The notes under the pieces are model-generated. The model was not told the origin of the DNA. It worked only from the letters and a program-made list of their open reading frames with translations, and did no database searches. The position numbers were made by a program, and so were the translations under genes. This document shows positions 1 to 11,689 of a stretch of DNA of 64,000 nucleotides, piece after piece. Numbering within the stretch: the first letter of the stretch is position 1; the number at the start of each line of letters is the position of its first letter. Origin of the DNA: Toxonevra muliebris (lineage: Eukaryota > Arthropoda > Insecta > Diptera > Pallopteridae); the NCBI GenBank assembly GCA_963691655.1, contig OY829327.1, forward strand, positions 68,336,079 to 68,400,078, written 5' to 3'.

Positions 1-2532
1 ACTCTGCAACAAATTGGGCACATTACACAGTATAACATAACAAAAAAAGCGCTTTAGCATTTTGAAATATTAAGTCTAATTTATATTTTACACGAGTTTA
101 AAGTCTGCCCATTTTTATACTATATAATTACTTTCATATAGCCCTGCAGCTAAAAAATTTTTATTGATTTTTGGAAATATTTCCTCTGGAAGATAGCAAA
201 CTTTTTTTTTTAATCTATTTTCAAAGAAATTGTCGAAATGTAAGATCAAATTATAAAAATAATTTAAGGACGGACCAAAAACAAGTAACTCCAAGTTCTC
301 TAGGGTAGTCATTTAGTATAGGAGTTCTAGTTTTAAAGATGTTTTAGTGAGCTTTTCATTCATGTTTTTGAAAAAAGGTGTCGCAAGAACCATTCGAGTC
401 TGGGAGCGAAAAAACCGGATATGGAAAAACGATTTAAAAGGTAAATGATTTATCGAATTCTTGAAAAACATTGCTTTCGATTTGATAGGTGATAGAAAAA
501 CTCAAACCTTCATTCAGCGTTAAAAATTCCGTATAACTACTTTGGTTTGAAAAAAAACCAAAATTTTATAGAATCGTGTTATTTGGAAAAAAAAATTTGG
601 TCGATTTTAAGGCCCCTAGGTAAGTCGAGATTCATATGGGAAGTTCAAAATTATTTAAGAAATTTTCGAATAGCAGTGCACCAAAGATTTCTATATCCGC
701 CACTGTAAAAATATTTATAAAAAAAAAATTAATTAAACTCCACTCAAAATGGAGGGTAGGGGCCAAAATGTTGACTTGACATAGGAGAAGGCAATTTCAT
801 GTTTTTCGAACACACCTATAATAACTTCTAACCCATAGAGTTTTCATAGTATTAATTTGAAAAGCGATAAAATATTTATAAAAAATAAACAAAATATGAA
901 AGTTAAAAATAACAGTTCATACTTTGTAACACTGGTATGCAAAAAACTCAATTTCGGTGATATGAAGACAGTGTGCTATGAGTAGGGTGACCAGACGTCT
1001 CCAATTTGCAGGGGTGGCCCTTGATTTTGAAGCCTTATTGCCGATAGCTTCCCCAAAATAGCTCGAATTGATGAAGTCATTTATAATTAACTTATTTTAC
1101 AAAAAACGCATTCTTGCGAAAAATATACTATATATATAATTCTTTCAATACTTCATAAACTCTTTTATATTTGAATATTCAATTGGTTTATTAACACTGC
1201 GCGTAATTTTTCAACTTAACAAATAAAAACAAATTTTAAATCTTATTTGAATAAAGCTAAGCTACCGTATGCAATTGTGGTAGACTGATTAAAATGCATC
1301 AGCTGTTTTTCTCTATTACTTCTAGTTTTCCAGATATTTTCTTGGAAAGTTTTCCTGGAAGCTCTGTTTGGCTATCCATTAAAAATTTGACCTAGAAGAC
1401 TATGGATTCCGCTTCTAATGCCTGAGAACAAAATGTAGAGAAAACTCAGAGAATCATTTATCCTGAACTGGAAAATAAAAGAAAAACAAAAGAAATCCCA
1501 TAATTGGTTATGTGGAAAGGTAAAAGTCAAATTTTAAATACTAATTTTATGCTAATTAAAATGTACTTACAAAAAAAAGCCTACGTAATGATTTGTAGAA
1601 GAATATCAAAACATCAGCATCGGCAGCATTTGATACTAGGAATCGAGTTAAGAAAGTATACATGTGTACATACATACATACAAGAAATAACACAAATATC
1701 CACCGCTTTATTGGCATCTTCCGCCAAAAAAAGGCCAAAAGTCAAAGTAACTTCTGTGAATTTCTCAAACAAAATACCGAAAAACGAAACGAAAATAAAA
1801 ACAAAGACAAATAACCTAAAAGGGCAAATATTCTTATGTTTTGCAAAAGGAGCATTTGTTGATGTTTTCTTTTTGTAACATTTACCAATTTGCTTCTCTT
1901 TCTTTCCTTGATTGTTTCTCTTGGTTTTATATACGTACTACACCCTATGCCAAAATAACTGACATTTCTTTTCTTGGGCTAATAATTATACATACACATG
2001 TTTAAAAATTCAATGTCAACAGCGCAACAGCATAAATATTGAACTTTAAACATTAAAGTATTCTAGGTATCCAGCTCTACTTCGTAAAACATGACATTTA
2101 ACCGCATAGCTAAATAGAAAAATACTTATACTTACTATAGTTCGACTGATTCCAATCCATTATACATACATACACACATGTGACCTTAAAATCTCAGCAT
2201 TGCCACAGTAAAACCTTTAAATGATGGAAATGTCAGTCAGAATTTATCTTGAATCATCATCTCTTTACGCACGTCTTTTCAATTTAAGGTTTCGTCACAG
2301 ACGTGTACACTTTGTGGAAGCTCTGATCAAAAAATGAAGTTTCAACTGAGACACCATAACACATTCGTTTTTAGGGGTCGTTGGGCTCAACCACAACGTC
2401 ATGTTAGAAGGATGAATCAATACTTTCGCAAGGCGGATGGCCATTCAAATATCTTACATATGCGAGTATTATGCAATTTATTATTGTATACTTAAACAGC
2501 TATCTTTAAATGATAAACCATTCTATAGCAAA
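1..2532. other. AT-rich non-coding stretch
   Basis: No gene is visible. The open frames here are short, biased to Lys/Asn/Phe and lack any family motif. A short CATA microsatellite lies near 1668-1682. The sequence GGTGACCAGACGTC near 987-1000 resembles an isolated hAT-type transposon end, but no partner end was found. Confidence 0.6.
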
Positions 2533-2902
2533 CAGTGGGCGTGTTTCCCGGAAGCAAAATCGGAAAAGCTGCTTTCAAAGTGTGTTAGAAACGCGTCGCT
2601 GAGTGCTTCTGATTAGCAAAGCGGACGCCATTTTTGTAATCATATTATTTTTCTGATTTTTCAGATCAGCATGATTTCTCAAAACTTTGACAGTTGACAA
2701 ACTCGACACAAGTTCGAAATCATCCAAAAATTATATAAATATATTTTTAGAAGGAAATTAAAACATTTCACAAACTAGAATTTAATGATTTTTAAAAATT
2801 TTACAACCAATGCATCATGACGTTTCTAAGACGCAAACTGGTTTTTGATTAACCACTTCGAAATCAGCTTTTCTGATTTGCACCCGGGGAACGCTCCCAG
2901 TG
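2533..2902. mobile_element. 370-bp MITE with about 54-bp terminal inverted repeats
   Basis: The left end starts CAGTGGGCGTGTTTCCCGG. The reverse complement of the right end starts CACTGGGAGCGTTCCCCGG. The match continues about 54 bases through the shared AAAAGCTG block. There is no coding capacity, so this is a non-autonomous DNA transposon. The CAGTG-type terminus suggests hAT, but the flanks (ATAGCAAA on the left, TGGACATC on the right) show no 8-bp duplication, so the superfamily is unsettled. Confidence 0.75.
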
Positions 2903-2949
2903 TGGACATCCCTCAGTAATGTTTTTATTGACATTTGGATTTACGCTCG

Positions 2950-2980
2950 AAACAGCTGATCGATTTACGATCAGCTGTTT
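2950..2980. repeat. Perfect 13-bp-stem hairpin
   Basis: AAACAGCTGATCG is followed by the loop ATTTA and then its exact reverse complement. It lies about 50 bases beyond the MITE. The stem holds CAGCTG, an E-box-like palindrome, twice. It may be the centre of an old foldback element or chance; no function can be assigned. Confidence 0.6.
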
Positions 2981-3364
2981 TGTGTCATTAGTATCGTAAT
3001 ATCATTTGCCGAAGCCATGGAAATTATCGAAGCTACGCTCAACGGCTCAGTGGAAACTTAGTATAAGAGACTTTGTACAAATAAATTTTTAAAAAATTTA
3101 AAATTCGCTGCGACGCTATCTTCAAGCATTTCATTATTCACAAGATAATCTGGCTATCGTTTGAACAAAACTCACGAAATTAATCAAGTTGCGATTAATA
3201 GAAGGCACCTTTCTAAAGGGGTTTTCAATAGGGACACACAAATTTTGTATTTCAACAAAACACAGAATAATTGAGATATCGAACTGAAATGTATTCCAAG
3301 TTACTACAAGTATGGAATTCGTTATCGCTTATATGATTTTCATTTCCATTCCATTTTCCACCAC

Positions 3365-3850
3365 TTTCTCCATCAATAGATCAATTGTTTGACCAGCTGT
3401 GTGACATGTGCTCCATCTTGCCGGAACCACATATCACTGATGTCAAGTCCATCCAATTCTGGCCAAAAATAGTCTTCCAACATGGCCCGATAACAAACTC
3501 TATTGACCGTAACATAGTGATCATTTTAATCGGCAAAAAAATCCGGTCCAATCACACCTCCGGCATGAAAACCATTCTCTCATTTTCCAATGTAGTCACA
3601 TGAAGCATATGTAGATTTGTTGCTGTCCAATAACGCATATTTTGCTTATTGACAAAGTCATTAAGTCAAAAATGAGCCTTATCGCTGAAGATGATTTTTT
3701 AATGAAATTCAGGATTTTCTTCAAACTTTTGCAGAGCCCAATTGGAGAAATTTCGGGTCTTCAAATGACCACGAGGCTTCAGTTCTTCAACGCACCGAGC
3801 GTTTTCTCACTGGCGAACTTCCCCATGATAAAAATGTAAACCTTGAATGA
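3365..3850 (-). pseudogene. Mariner-type transposase relic (Tc1/IS630 superfamily)
   Basis: Read on the minus strand, frame segments match the central catalytic region of the insect mariner-type family whose transposase carries phrases such as SDEAHF and FVNKQNMRYW. Visible here are SDKAHF (near 3670-3690), then NKQNMRYW, then FRQDGAH near 3410. The first and second catalytic Asp positions (SD.AHF and QDG) remain, but an in-frame stop and several frame changes break the gene. The N-terminal helix-turn-helix and the C-terminal third residue of the DDE/D triad are not seen. No terminal repeats were found. It is a dead fragment; plus-strand frames here are shadows. Confidence 0.75.
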
Positions 3851-4630
3851 CATTTTGACATTGCCAGATCAAGGGAAAAATTTAAGGGTGCGTTTGTACT
3901 TTAATACAAAATTGTTGTGTCCTGTAGTAGTCCAGAAGTTCTTTTGGTCAGAGAATCAAACATCGAATATTATTGCTGCAATCAATTTTATATTTTAGTT
4001 AATGCAAAGAAAAACTTATGAAACAAGGTTCATAGAAAGCTCGTCTTTGGTAAACTGCAATCACATATGACTCACCGCAGACTCAGATACTCCACGAACC
4101 TCTCAAATTCTATGCCAAGCCTCTCTGCAACTTGATGATACGAGCTTACATTGATGTATGTTTCTCACTCTATGCGATTATTCTCCGAAAAAGAAGTCGC
4201 TAAATATGATACAATAGAGTGAAAAACAAGTACGATTAACAGGAAGAGAAGGTATGGGAGACAAGGGGCGACGACAACTTCAATAGATGATTTGCGGAAC
4301 TTAATCAGAAAAGGAAGTTTTGATTGTGGACCACACGACTATAAAAGCTGACGGTATACCTAATTGATTCAGAGTAGATATGCATCAGATCGGATAGATA
4401 AATCGGATAATTGTAATCGCATTTTTCCTTATCATTAACAGTTAGAGAGAAAACGCAGAACTAACCCTCACTACGGTGTAATAAGTTACATAAATAACGC
4501 ATGTTTGATTCTCCCTCGCATAACGGTGATAAATCCACCATAGACCAGTTTTTCACAAATTCTGGTGAAGAGCTAAACTGACATGCACCACCTCTTTCTC
4601 AAATTGATATGCCTATGAAAGATGACACTA

Positions 4631-5856
4631 CACTATGGGGCCAAATCGGTTTTTAGCTGGCCAAAATTCTGAAATTTGGCTCATTCACTCATGGGGTCAT
4701 TAGCAATCACTGTGTGAAAAATTATAACGATCGGACTGTTACCACGCCTACTTCCAATACAAATGAAACCGCGAAAAAGGTATAACTTGGTTTATATTAT
4801 GGATATGATCATGAAATTTTGTGTACTTATTTATAAACATTAATATCGCCCTATATCATTGCAAAAATGGGATAGATTGGATTATTACCACGCCCACCTC
4901 TCACATATGCGAAGTTTTTGAAACCCTATAACTTGAAACCCATTGTAGATATAGTGATGAAATTACATATTCTGGTAATTAATAGTATATCAAAATATCA
5001 AGGTAAAAATTACGACGATTGGATTGTTGTTACGCCTACCTGTCATACATGTGAGACTTTAAAAATACATAATAAAAAAATAAAAATAAAATATCAGTAT
5101 TTTGTAATTATATTTATATGAGAGGTATGCGTGATAATGGTCCGATAGCTTTAATTTAAAGCTTGACTTATGTTCAAGACAATATATATAAGCAGATGTA
5201 ATTTAATGATTACATCTGTAATTGGTTCGAAATTATTGCATTTTCAAAATTTGAAGGTAGTCTTTGCAATTGTCCGATTAAAAAAATGTTCATACTGAGC
5301 CAATAAGGCTTTAGACTAACTCAAATGATTTAATAAATGCTATGTGATGTCATATTTTTGCTTGTTATTAAAGCTGTGGCAAAAAGTTGCAAAGCACTCA
5401 CACCTTCTTTTAAAGCAGATGCTTCACATAATGTGATGGTTTTTGTTTTCGCTAGGAGACATTCGGAGCTTTTTTTCCTCATCCATTAAAAAAATAAAAT
5501 GCTAAAACAAAGTTATTATTTTTCCATCGCATTTTTAGGTATAAGAAAATGGTTAGTCGAGTTCTTATCACTTCCATTAATAGTGTAAAGTTTTCTCTTT
5601 AATATGAGACCAAAAATATAGGTCTAGCTTTAGTATTGGCTTAGTTATTATACTTTATGTACAACACGTTTTCAGCAATATTAAAACTATCGGCAGGATA
5701 TTGCAACTTTCGACGGTCGCACAGCCAGATCCTTCATCTAATTAGAATATCCTATGTGTGGACTATGTAGAGTAAACCCATATACTTTTGGATTACAACC
5801 GAGATAGTAGATTTTTCGAATTTTGGCCAGCTAGATTTTTCACAGGCCCCATAGTG
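4631..5856. mobile_element. 1.2-kb non-autonomous element with CACTATGGGGCC termini
   Basis: Both ends begin CACTATGGGGCC and share a second block TAGCTGGCCAAAATTC slightly inside, in inverted orientation. The flanks are CACTA on the left and CACTG on the right, a possible 5-bp target duplication with one mismatch. A CACWATG terminus and 5-bp duplication are known for Transib elements, so Transib-like is a tentative class. There is no transposase. The left half holds about three diverged copies of a repeat centred on ACCACGCC(C/T)AC, near 4742, 4888 and 5030, spaced 140-145 bases. A similar motif recurs at 57.7-58.6 kb. Confidence 0.65.
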
Positions 5857-5934
5857 CACTGTCTAACAACGAACACTCAATAGAAATCAAAAATAAGCTC
5901 TCCGCCTCACTCAATACCAAAAATAGTAGATATA

Positions 5935-6221
5935 CAGTGGGTTGCCAAATTATTAGGGACAGTGTAACAAAATTCATTTTTCAGAATTAAAAGAAAGAAA
6001 AAGATAATTTTTTTCTTATAATTTATTTGTTGAATCTTTTTAGTAAGGATAAAAGGAAGAAAACTAAATATAATACTTTCATAAATGCTTTGGGGTTATT
6101 CTTATTAAAACAGTTCAATAAATAAATAATAGGAAAAAATGGTTGGTCATTACTTATTTCTTTCCTTTAATTAAGAAAAATCCAGTTTTTACACTCTCCC
6201 AAATAATTTGGCATCCCACTG
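5935..6221. mobile_element. 287-bp Tc1/mariner-type MITE flanked by TA
   Basis: The left end CAGTGGGTTGCCAAATTAT pairs with the right end, whose reverse complement is CAGTGGGATGCCAAATTAT; the repeat extends about 30 bases. Both flanks are TA (within TATA), the duplication expected for Tc1/mariner. The interior is pure AT-rich filler with no coding. It lies 79 bases beyond the preceding element. Confidence 0.85.
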
Positions 6222-7984
6222 TATAATGCGAATTTCAATCAACCCATTTCTTCAGTCGAACAGTGTATGCGGCCGTAAACATGCAAACTGTCATCACGTC
6301 TATATTCCGGATTAGGGTCACGTCTTATTTGACCTTGTAGTGCGTGGGAACAAAACGAAGTTCATACAATTCACTTAGAAAGATCTTAAGCTTTTTAGCA
6401 ACACTTAACTATAAAATTACACCTTACAGGAAGTCAGGGACTTTTTTCATTTTGAATCCGCCATCGCGAGTAAAACACTATCAAATTAAAGACTAAGCGA
6501 CGAATCACTCATCACAACCGATTTTTTCCCCCAAATTTTTGACAATTTCGAAGATGTTTTCTGGTTTCCTAAAAGATTTAATGTTTTCCTAAAAAGCGTG
6601 AGCCCATTAGTAATTAAGAAAGTTCGAAAATAACAAAACTATTTACATAGTTAACCTAAAGCATCGAATGAAATTAATGTAAAGCTATACTTTTTGTTAC
6701 TTTCTAACTGAATTCTTTGTATATTCACTGAAAATAGACGAAATGCCAACAGATACAAATAGAACACCAAAAATCTAAACACCCAACAGCAAATTATTGT
6801 TTCCCTACCCCACGTAGAATTATCAGGACAGTACTTTGCTCTTTTCACGTTCGACTTGGCATGTGTGGGTGCGTTACTATAGTAAAAACGGAAAACGATA
6901 AGAAAGAAAGGACATGGGGGGAGGGGGAGGGGGGGGGGAAACGATGGGAAAACTGTTGCTTTGTTACCAAAACAAAAATAGAGATACCTACTCTTATGTG
7001 TGTATGTATGTATGTATGTGTGAATGAATAAACGTTGCAACGTGAACGAATGAAGGAAGATGATGAACATTAGGAAAGCAAAATAGGAAAATCAAATGAT
7101 GCCGAAATCGAAAATTACTGAATGAAAATTATTTTGAATTTTCTTGAATGAAAAGCTCTCAAATAAAAGCTTGATGTAAAAGTTTAACAAAATGGAGGCT
7201 AGTTGCCTACATACTTGTACAACAAAAGCTAACAGCAATTTTCTATGTGACGTCACAAAACGTCGCCGCATCAACATTTGACTTGGGCAAAAAGTCTTGG
7301 CGCTCTGCAGAAAATGTGGTACGTTCTCGTTAAATTCTGGAAACACATGAGTGTATAAAAATAACAGAGCTGAGTGAAAGCTTTCATGAAAAAATAACAT
7401 TTTCATAGGTATTTATGTGTGTATGCACTAAATATACTTTAATAAGCTACAGTTCTCCGAGTTGTTTTTTCTTTTTCTTAAATTTTTTACATTGACATTT
7501 TAAATCCAGCTGCGTATTACATTAGTACTATTTAAAACACTTTTTTTTGGTTTTGCTTAGAATTTGACATTTACCAATTTGCCAAAGTTGAAATATGAAT
7601 TAAATTAAACTTTGACATTTAGAAATGATGAATTTGTTGAAAACTTTTTATGGTTCATTGATAGATACATTCATGTACCAATTGGCAGTATACGCTTTTG
7701 ATTTATTTAGGAAAAACTTTTAAAGCGGCAGAAGAATTCTCTTCAAAATTAAATTCTAAATTAAGTTAAACTAAACCAAAATTGAAAACATTAAGAAAAT
7801 AAAGGGTTTTTTTGTCATTAAACATTGTTTTTGTTTTTGTGTACGTACCCCGCATACTAAGCTCTATGTATTTGTGTAAATTTTGAAAGCATAAACTTAT
7901 GTGTAAAGACCTAAAGGCAACAATAGCTCTGTTTACGCTTTAGAGTAAAGTGCTGGTTAACGGAGTAACATGTTAATAGTGTAA
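6222..7984. other. Non-coding stretch with simple repeats
   Basis: There is a G-rich run near 6914-6940 and a GTAT microsatellite near 6995-7020. The minus-strand open frames across these (139 and 104 codons) include microsatellite-encoded Tyr/His/Thr runs and poly-Pro and show no family motif. I see no gene. Confidence 0.6.
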
Positions 7985-8672
7985 GGCTGATGTTACACGG
8001 TCAATGTTTTGCTGTCAATGTTTTATGTTTTTACCCTCTCCTCATCGTTTTGTTTGTTGCCCTGTTACACCATCAATTTTTTGCTGCATGTTTTTTTTAA
8101 TACTTTTATCTGAAACTATGTTTTTCCAGCTTAAAAGTATTTAATTGTATTTTGTAGTAAATGAACATTCAACAATTTAAAATGGAAAATATTTATAGTG
8201 ACAATATGAGACAATGTTGGTGGAAATAGCAGGAAATTATACAAAAAATATTACATTTATGTATGAAAAACGCAGAAAACTACTGTTTAAAATTTGCAAA
8301 CTATTAAAATAAGCTCCGCCACTTTGTTCCTTAGTAATTGAATTACCATGTTTTTAGAAAAATGATTAAGTAATTTTTTAAACAGCACTCATTTTCACAA
8401 ACAATCAAAAGCCAAACAACGCAAAGGGTGGCAAAGAAAAAAATATATTTAAAAGTTAGTAAAAAGTCTAGTGTTTTTCATAAAATATTAGTATTTTCCC
8501 ATAAAATGCAACAGTGCATCTTCAGCAACCCCATTTTATTTGAAGTGATGCAGGTTTTTTTCGTCACTAAAAAAGTTTGAAGTGAAATTTGTTCATTCTC
8601 TCTTTTGCTCAGTGTTCATTTTTCAAAGCAACAACAATTGCATTGTTTGACAGCAAAACATTGATCGTGTAA
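7985..8672 (+). mobile_element. PIF/Harbinger-type MITE, copy 1 (right end interrupted)
   Basis: It starts GGCTGATGTTACACGGTCAA after a TAA, and its right end reads inverted GACAGCAAAACATTGATCGTGTAA near 8648-8672. The right terminus stops inside the TAA of GTGTAA, exactly where another left end begins, so it was probably cut by that insertion. The interior matches copies at 8840-9532 and 33000-33706. A 3-bp TWA duplication and a GG-starting terminus fit PIF/Harbinger. No transposase is present. Confidence 0.75.
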
Positions 8673-8839
8673 GGCTGATGTTACACGGTCAATGTTTTGT
8701 TGTCAATGTTTTCTGTTTTTACTCTCTTTTTTATCGTTTTGTTTGATGCCCTGTTAGGATGATGTTACACGGTCAATGTTTTTCTGTCAATGTTTTCTGT
8801 TTTTACTCTCTTTTCATCGTTTTGTTTGATGTCCTGTTA
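8673..8839 (+). repeat. Two tandem truncated left ends of the Harbinger MITE
   Basis: Units 8673-8756 and 8757-8839 are each about 83-84 bases. Each starts GG(C/A)TGATGTTACACGG and ends CCTGTTA. In the full copies CCTGTTA continues into the MITE interior; here the next left end follows directly. Each junction falls on a TTA, the target site of these elements. Together with the full copy at 8840 they make a head-stacked array. Confidence 0.8.
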
Positions 8840-9532
8840 GGCTGATGTTACACGGTCAATGTTTTGCTGTCAATGTTTTCTATTTTTACTCTCTTTTCAT
8901 CGTTTTGTGTGATGCCCTGTTACACTATCAGTTTTTTCCTGAATGTTTTTTTTTTATACTTTTATCTGCAACTATGTTTTTCCAACTAAAAAGCATTTAA
9001 TTGTTTTTTTGGAGTGAATGAAAATTCAACAATTGGAATGGAATTGGATGGAAAAAAAATTATAATATGAGATAATATTGGTGGAAATAGCAACAAAAAA
9101 TATTGCATTTATATATGACAAACACAGAAAAATAATTTTTAAAATTTGCGAACTATTAAAATAAGCTCTGCCACTTTGTTACTTGGCCATTGAATTACCA
9201 TGTTTTTATAAAAATTATTAAGTAATTTTTTAAACAGCACTCATTTTTACAAACAAACAAAAGCCAAACAACGCAAAGGGTGGCAAAGAAAAAAATGTAT
9301 TTATAAGTTAGTAAAAAGTCTAGTATTTTTCATAAAATATTAGTATTTTCCCATAAAATGCAACAGTGCATCTTCAGCAACCCCATTTTATTTGAAGTGA
9401 TGTAGGTTTTTTTCGACAGTAAAAAAATTTGAAGTGAAATGTGTTCATCCTCTTTTTTGCTCAGTGTTCATTTTTCAAAGCAACAACAATTGCACTGTTT
9501 AACAGCAAAACATTGATCGTGTAACATCGCCC
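8840..9532 (+). mobile_element. PIF/Harbinger-type MITE, copy 2 (693 bp, complete)
   Basis: The left end GGCTGATGTTACACGGTCAA pairs with the right end, whose reverse complement is GGGCGATGTTACACGATCAA. Flanks are TTA on both sides (8837-8839 and 9533-9535), the 3-bp duplication of PIF/Harbinger. There is no coding capacity. It is the intact last member of the stack that starts at 7985. Confidence 0.85.
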
Positions 9533-9543
9533 TTATACATTTA

Positions 9544-10434
9544 TATTAGGTTCGTTCCCGTACTTTTTGGGTAAAGTCTGGTAAACTGAGAGTAAAGGAA
9601 AAATGCTCTCTCTGATATGTACTTTTGGGAACGCACAAAACCACTTTACTTGTACGAAACAAAACGTCAAATTTTAACGACAGATAAATTCAAAAATTCT
9701 ATGATATTTAATACAATAAAAATTGTTGAATTTTACAAGAAAACAAATAAATAATGAAAAAATTAAACATATATTGTTCGCCTGACTACTTTTGTAGAAT
9801 CTTCTGGTTCACAATCACAATATGCATTATTCAGAAATAGCAGCAGCTTCTACAGCGTCAGAAGTTGAACAGACAATTGCGTCTTTAACTTGTGGAGAAT
9901 GTAGTTAAAAATTAACTAATATACTATTAATTAATTTTCAAATGTCTTTTAAACATTTTCCATTTTTAATAACACCTATTTTTCTAAAAATTCTTTATCT
10001 CTATTTTTATTTACATTAATTCTTTTATGGTTTTGTGATGGGGGAGCCTGAGAGCGGTATGTATATTTATGTTTAGGTACTTATTATTTTTTAATCTGAA
10101 ATGCTACATTTATTTCTATTCACTCAACATACTGCTGGTAATATATATATTTTTTGGCCATGAAGGCTTTTTATATTACATTAAATAAAATAAAAATAAA
10201 TAAAAATAATTTCAAATTTTCAATATATTTTCACAAAAGCAAAACAGCTAATTGTTTGACACTTTTAAAATTTTTACCCGAAGAAAAAGTGCGAGCTATT
10301 TCTTGCAAGAAGAAGAAGACAATTACTCTATCATCTCCGCTCTCATTGGCAAGTTTTTTGAGTACGGGAACGCTTTCTGGGCTGTTTTGGGCGAAAGCGT
10401 TCACTCGCGTTGTAGTACGGTAACGGATCTATTA
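9544..10434. mobile_element. Probable 0.9-kb inverted-repeat element
   Basis: TATTAGGTTCGTTCCCGTACT at the left pairs with the reverse complement of the right end at about 17 of 21 bases. A further copy of the GTACGGGAACG block lies inside near 10362. No target duplication is clear. The interior is AT-rich; the 89-codon plus frame in it has no recognisable motif. It begins 9 bases after the Harbinger MITE duplication. Confidence 0.45.
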
Positions 10435-10559
10435 CCTTTACCAAAAGTGAATCAGTTTTTAATTTAGAAAACATATCTTGTTTAATGGCAGATGAAGCGA
10501 AAATAAATTATTTCCACAAATGTATTTGCTAAAAATTAGTACTCAAGCGGATATTCGAA

Positions 10560-11330
10560 AAATCATTGTGAAAGTTTTTAATCAAATCCACTCCATTTTG
10601 GATTAAAAATTGTCAAAATTTAAACATTGGTCGAAAGGTGGGATCTGGATTAGAAAATGTGAATCGGGACACCTACACAAAGCTAAACGTGTCAATGACA
10701 TTTTTCATTCAAATCCAAAATGCAGTTGCTCTGAATCAATTGTTCGCAAAGTGAAAAGGAAGTTGGCCTTAAATCGTATAAAGTTTAGAAAACCCCAGAT
10801 CGGAATGGAATGAAAAGCATTTAAGCAAGAAATAGAAATTACAGGCAAACTTTGAAAAAAAATTTCAGTGTTGCATCAAGACGAAATATATAAGTTGGTG
10901 GACTTATCGAAGCTTCCACGTAGCGGATCAGCGGAAAAATGTGTCAGAAAAGTGCAAAACCCAAAAAAGAAAAACTAGTTCCCTAAGAAATTTCTGTGCC
11001 TGATATTTATATTGCTGAATGTTTGCAAAAGAGGTTAAAACCATTTGTAATGCAGGATGCTACTATGGAACAAAAAGCGATGGAGAGGGGACACCAGCAA
11101 TAATATCAATATTGTACCTAAAAAATCTAATCCGCCAAATGTTAAGGGACTCTAATTAAACGGAAACTGAAGAAGACGAAAGGTGTATCCAAGGACATAA
11201 GGAAATTTAAGATTAAGTGAGCGGCAGCTTCCAAAAACATTAATGAAAGCACCATAAAGACCTAGATAGAGGGAATTTCTAAAAAAGTTCTCAACTTCCT
11301 CAAAAATAAAGAATTATAATTTTTTTTTTT
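10560..11330 (+). pseudogene. Tc1/mariner-type transposase relic
   Basis: Segments in shifting plus frames match in order a widespread insect mariner-like transposase. First comes a basic helix-turn-helix-like part (10610-10810, with VRKVKRKLALNRIKFRKPQ). Then LHQDE replaces the first catalytic block. Next are an AEKCVRKVQNPKKK block, CLQKRLKPFVMQ near 11025-11055, and a C-terminal KRKLKKTKGVSKDI ... AAASKNINESTIKT stretch near 11158-11263. The block carrying the last catalytic residue and much of the middle are missing. Many stops and shifts are present. The basis is family pattern recall; no alignment was run. Confidence 0.65.
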
Positions 11331-11461
11331 TTGTAAAGAATTTAAGTAAAGTGAAGTATAATAAAAAAAAAAGCTTTCACATAAGTTGGATTTATGGCTT
11401 ACTTGATTTTTTCGTGCGCACTTTTAATAAAGCTTTACGCCTTCTTGAATAAAATGTTACA

Positions 11462-11640
11462 ATTATACATATGACATCGTCAAGGATTTTGTATATCTGG
11501 GATCCAACATTAACAACAACGATGTCCTTGAGATCAAGCGAAAACTTATTTATATCGAGCTATAGCCGGAGGGTTTTCTTTGCCTTGCTAAATGCACCAA
11601 TTGTTTGCGTTAAATATTTGTTTTCTATTTCTTCAAAGTC
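11462..11640 (+). pseudogene. LINE reverse transcriptase C-terminal scrap
   Basis: A plus frame reads VKDFVYLGSNINNNNDVLEI then KRKL, matching the phrase (D/E)FVYLGS.I....D...EI.RR found just after the RT palm domain in many insect LINEs. The match ends within about 30 residues because of a frame change. No endonuclease, poly-A or full RT is attached. It may belong to a different LINE from the one starting near 11690. Confidence 0.5.
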
Positions 11641-11689
11641 AAGAGTGTATGATCGAAAAGTGCATTAGATCAGGAGTGTTGGTTCAAAA

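Noticed and set aside
1504..1878. 124-codon plus frame
   Set aside because: Lys/Gln/Thr-rich reading of AT-rich DNA through a CATA microsatellite; no motif.
6651..7070. 139-codon minus frame
   Set aside because: It crosses a GTAT microsatellite and a G-rich run, which explain the Tyr/His/Thr and poly-Pro stretches.
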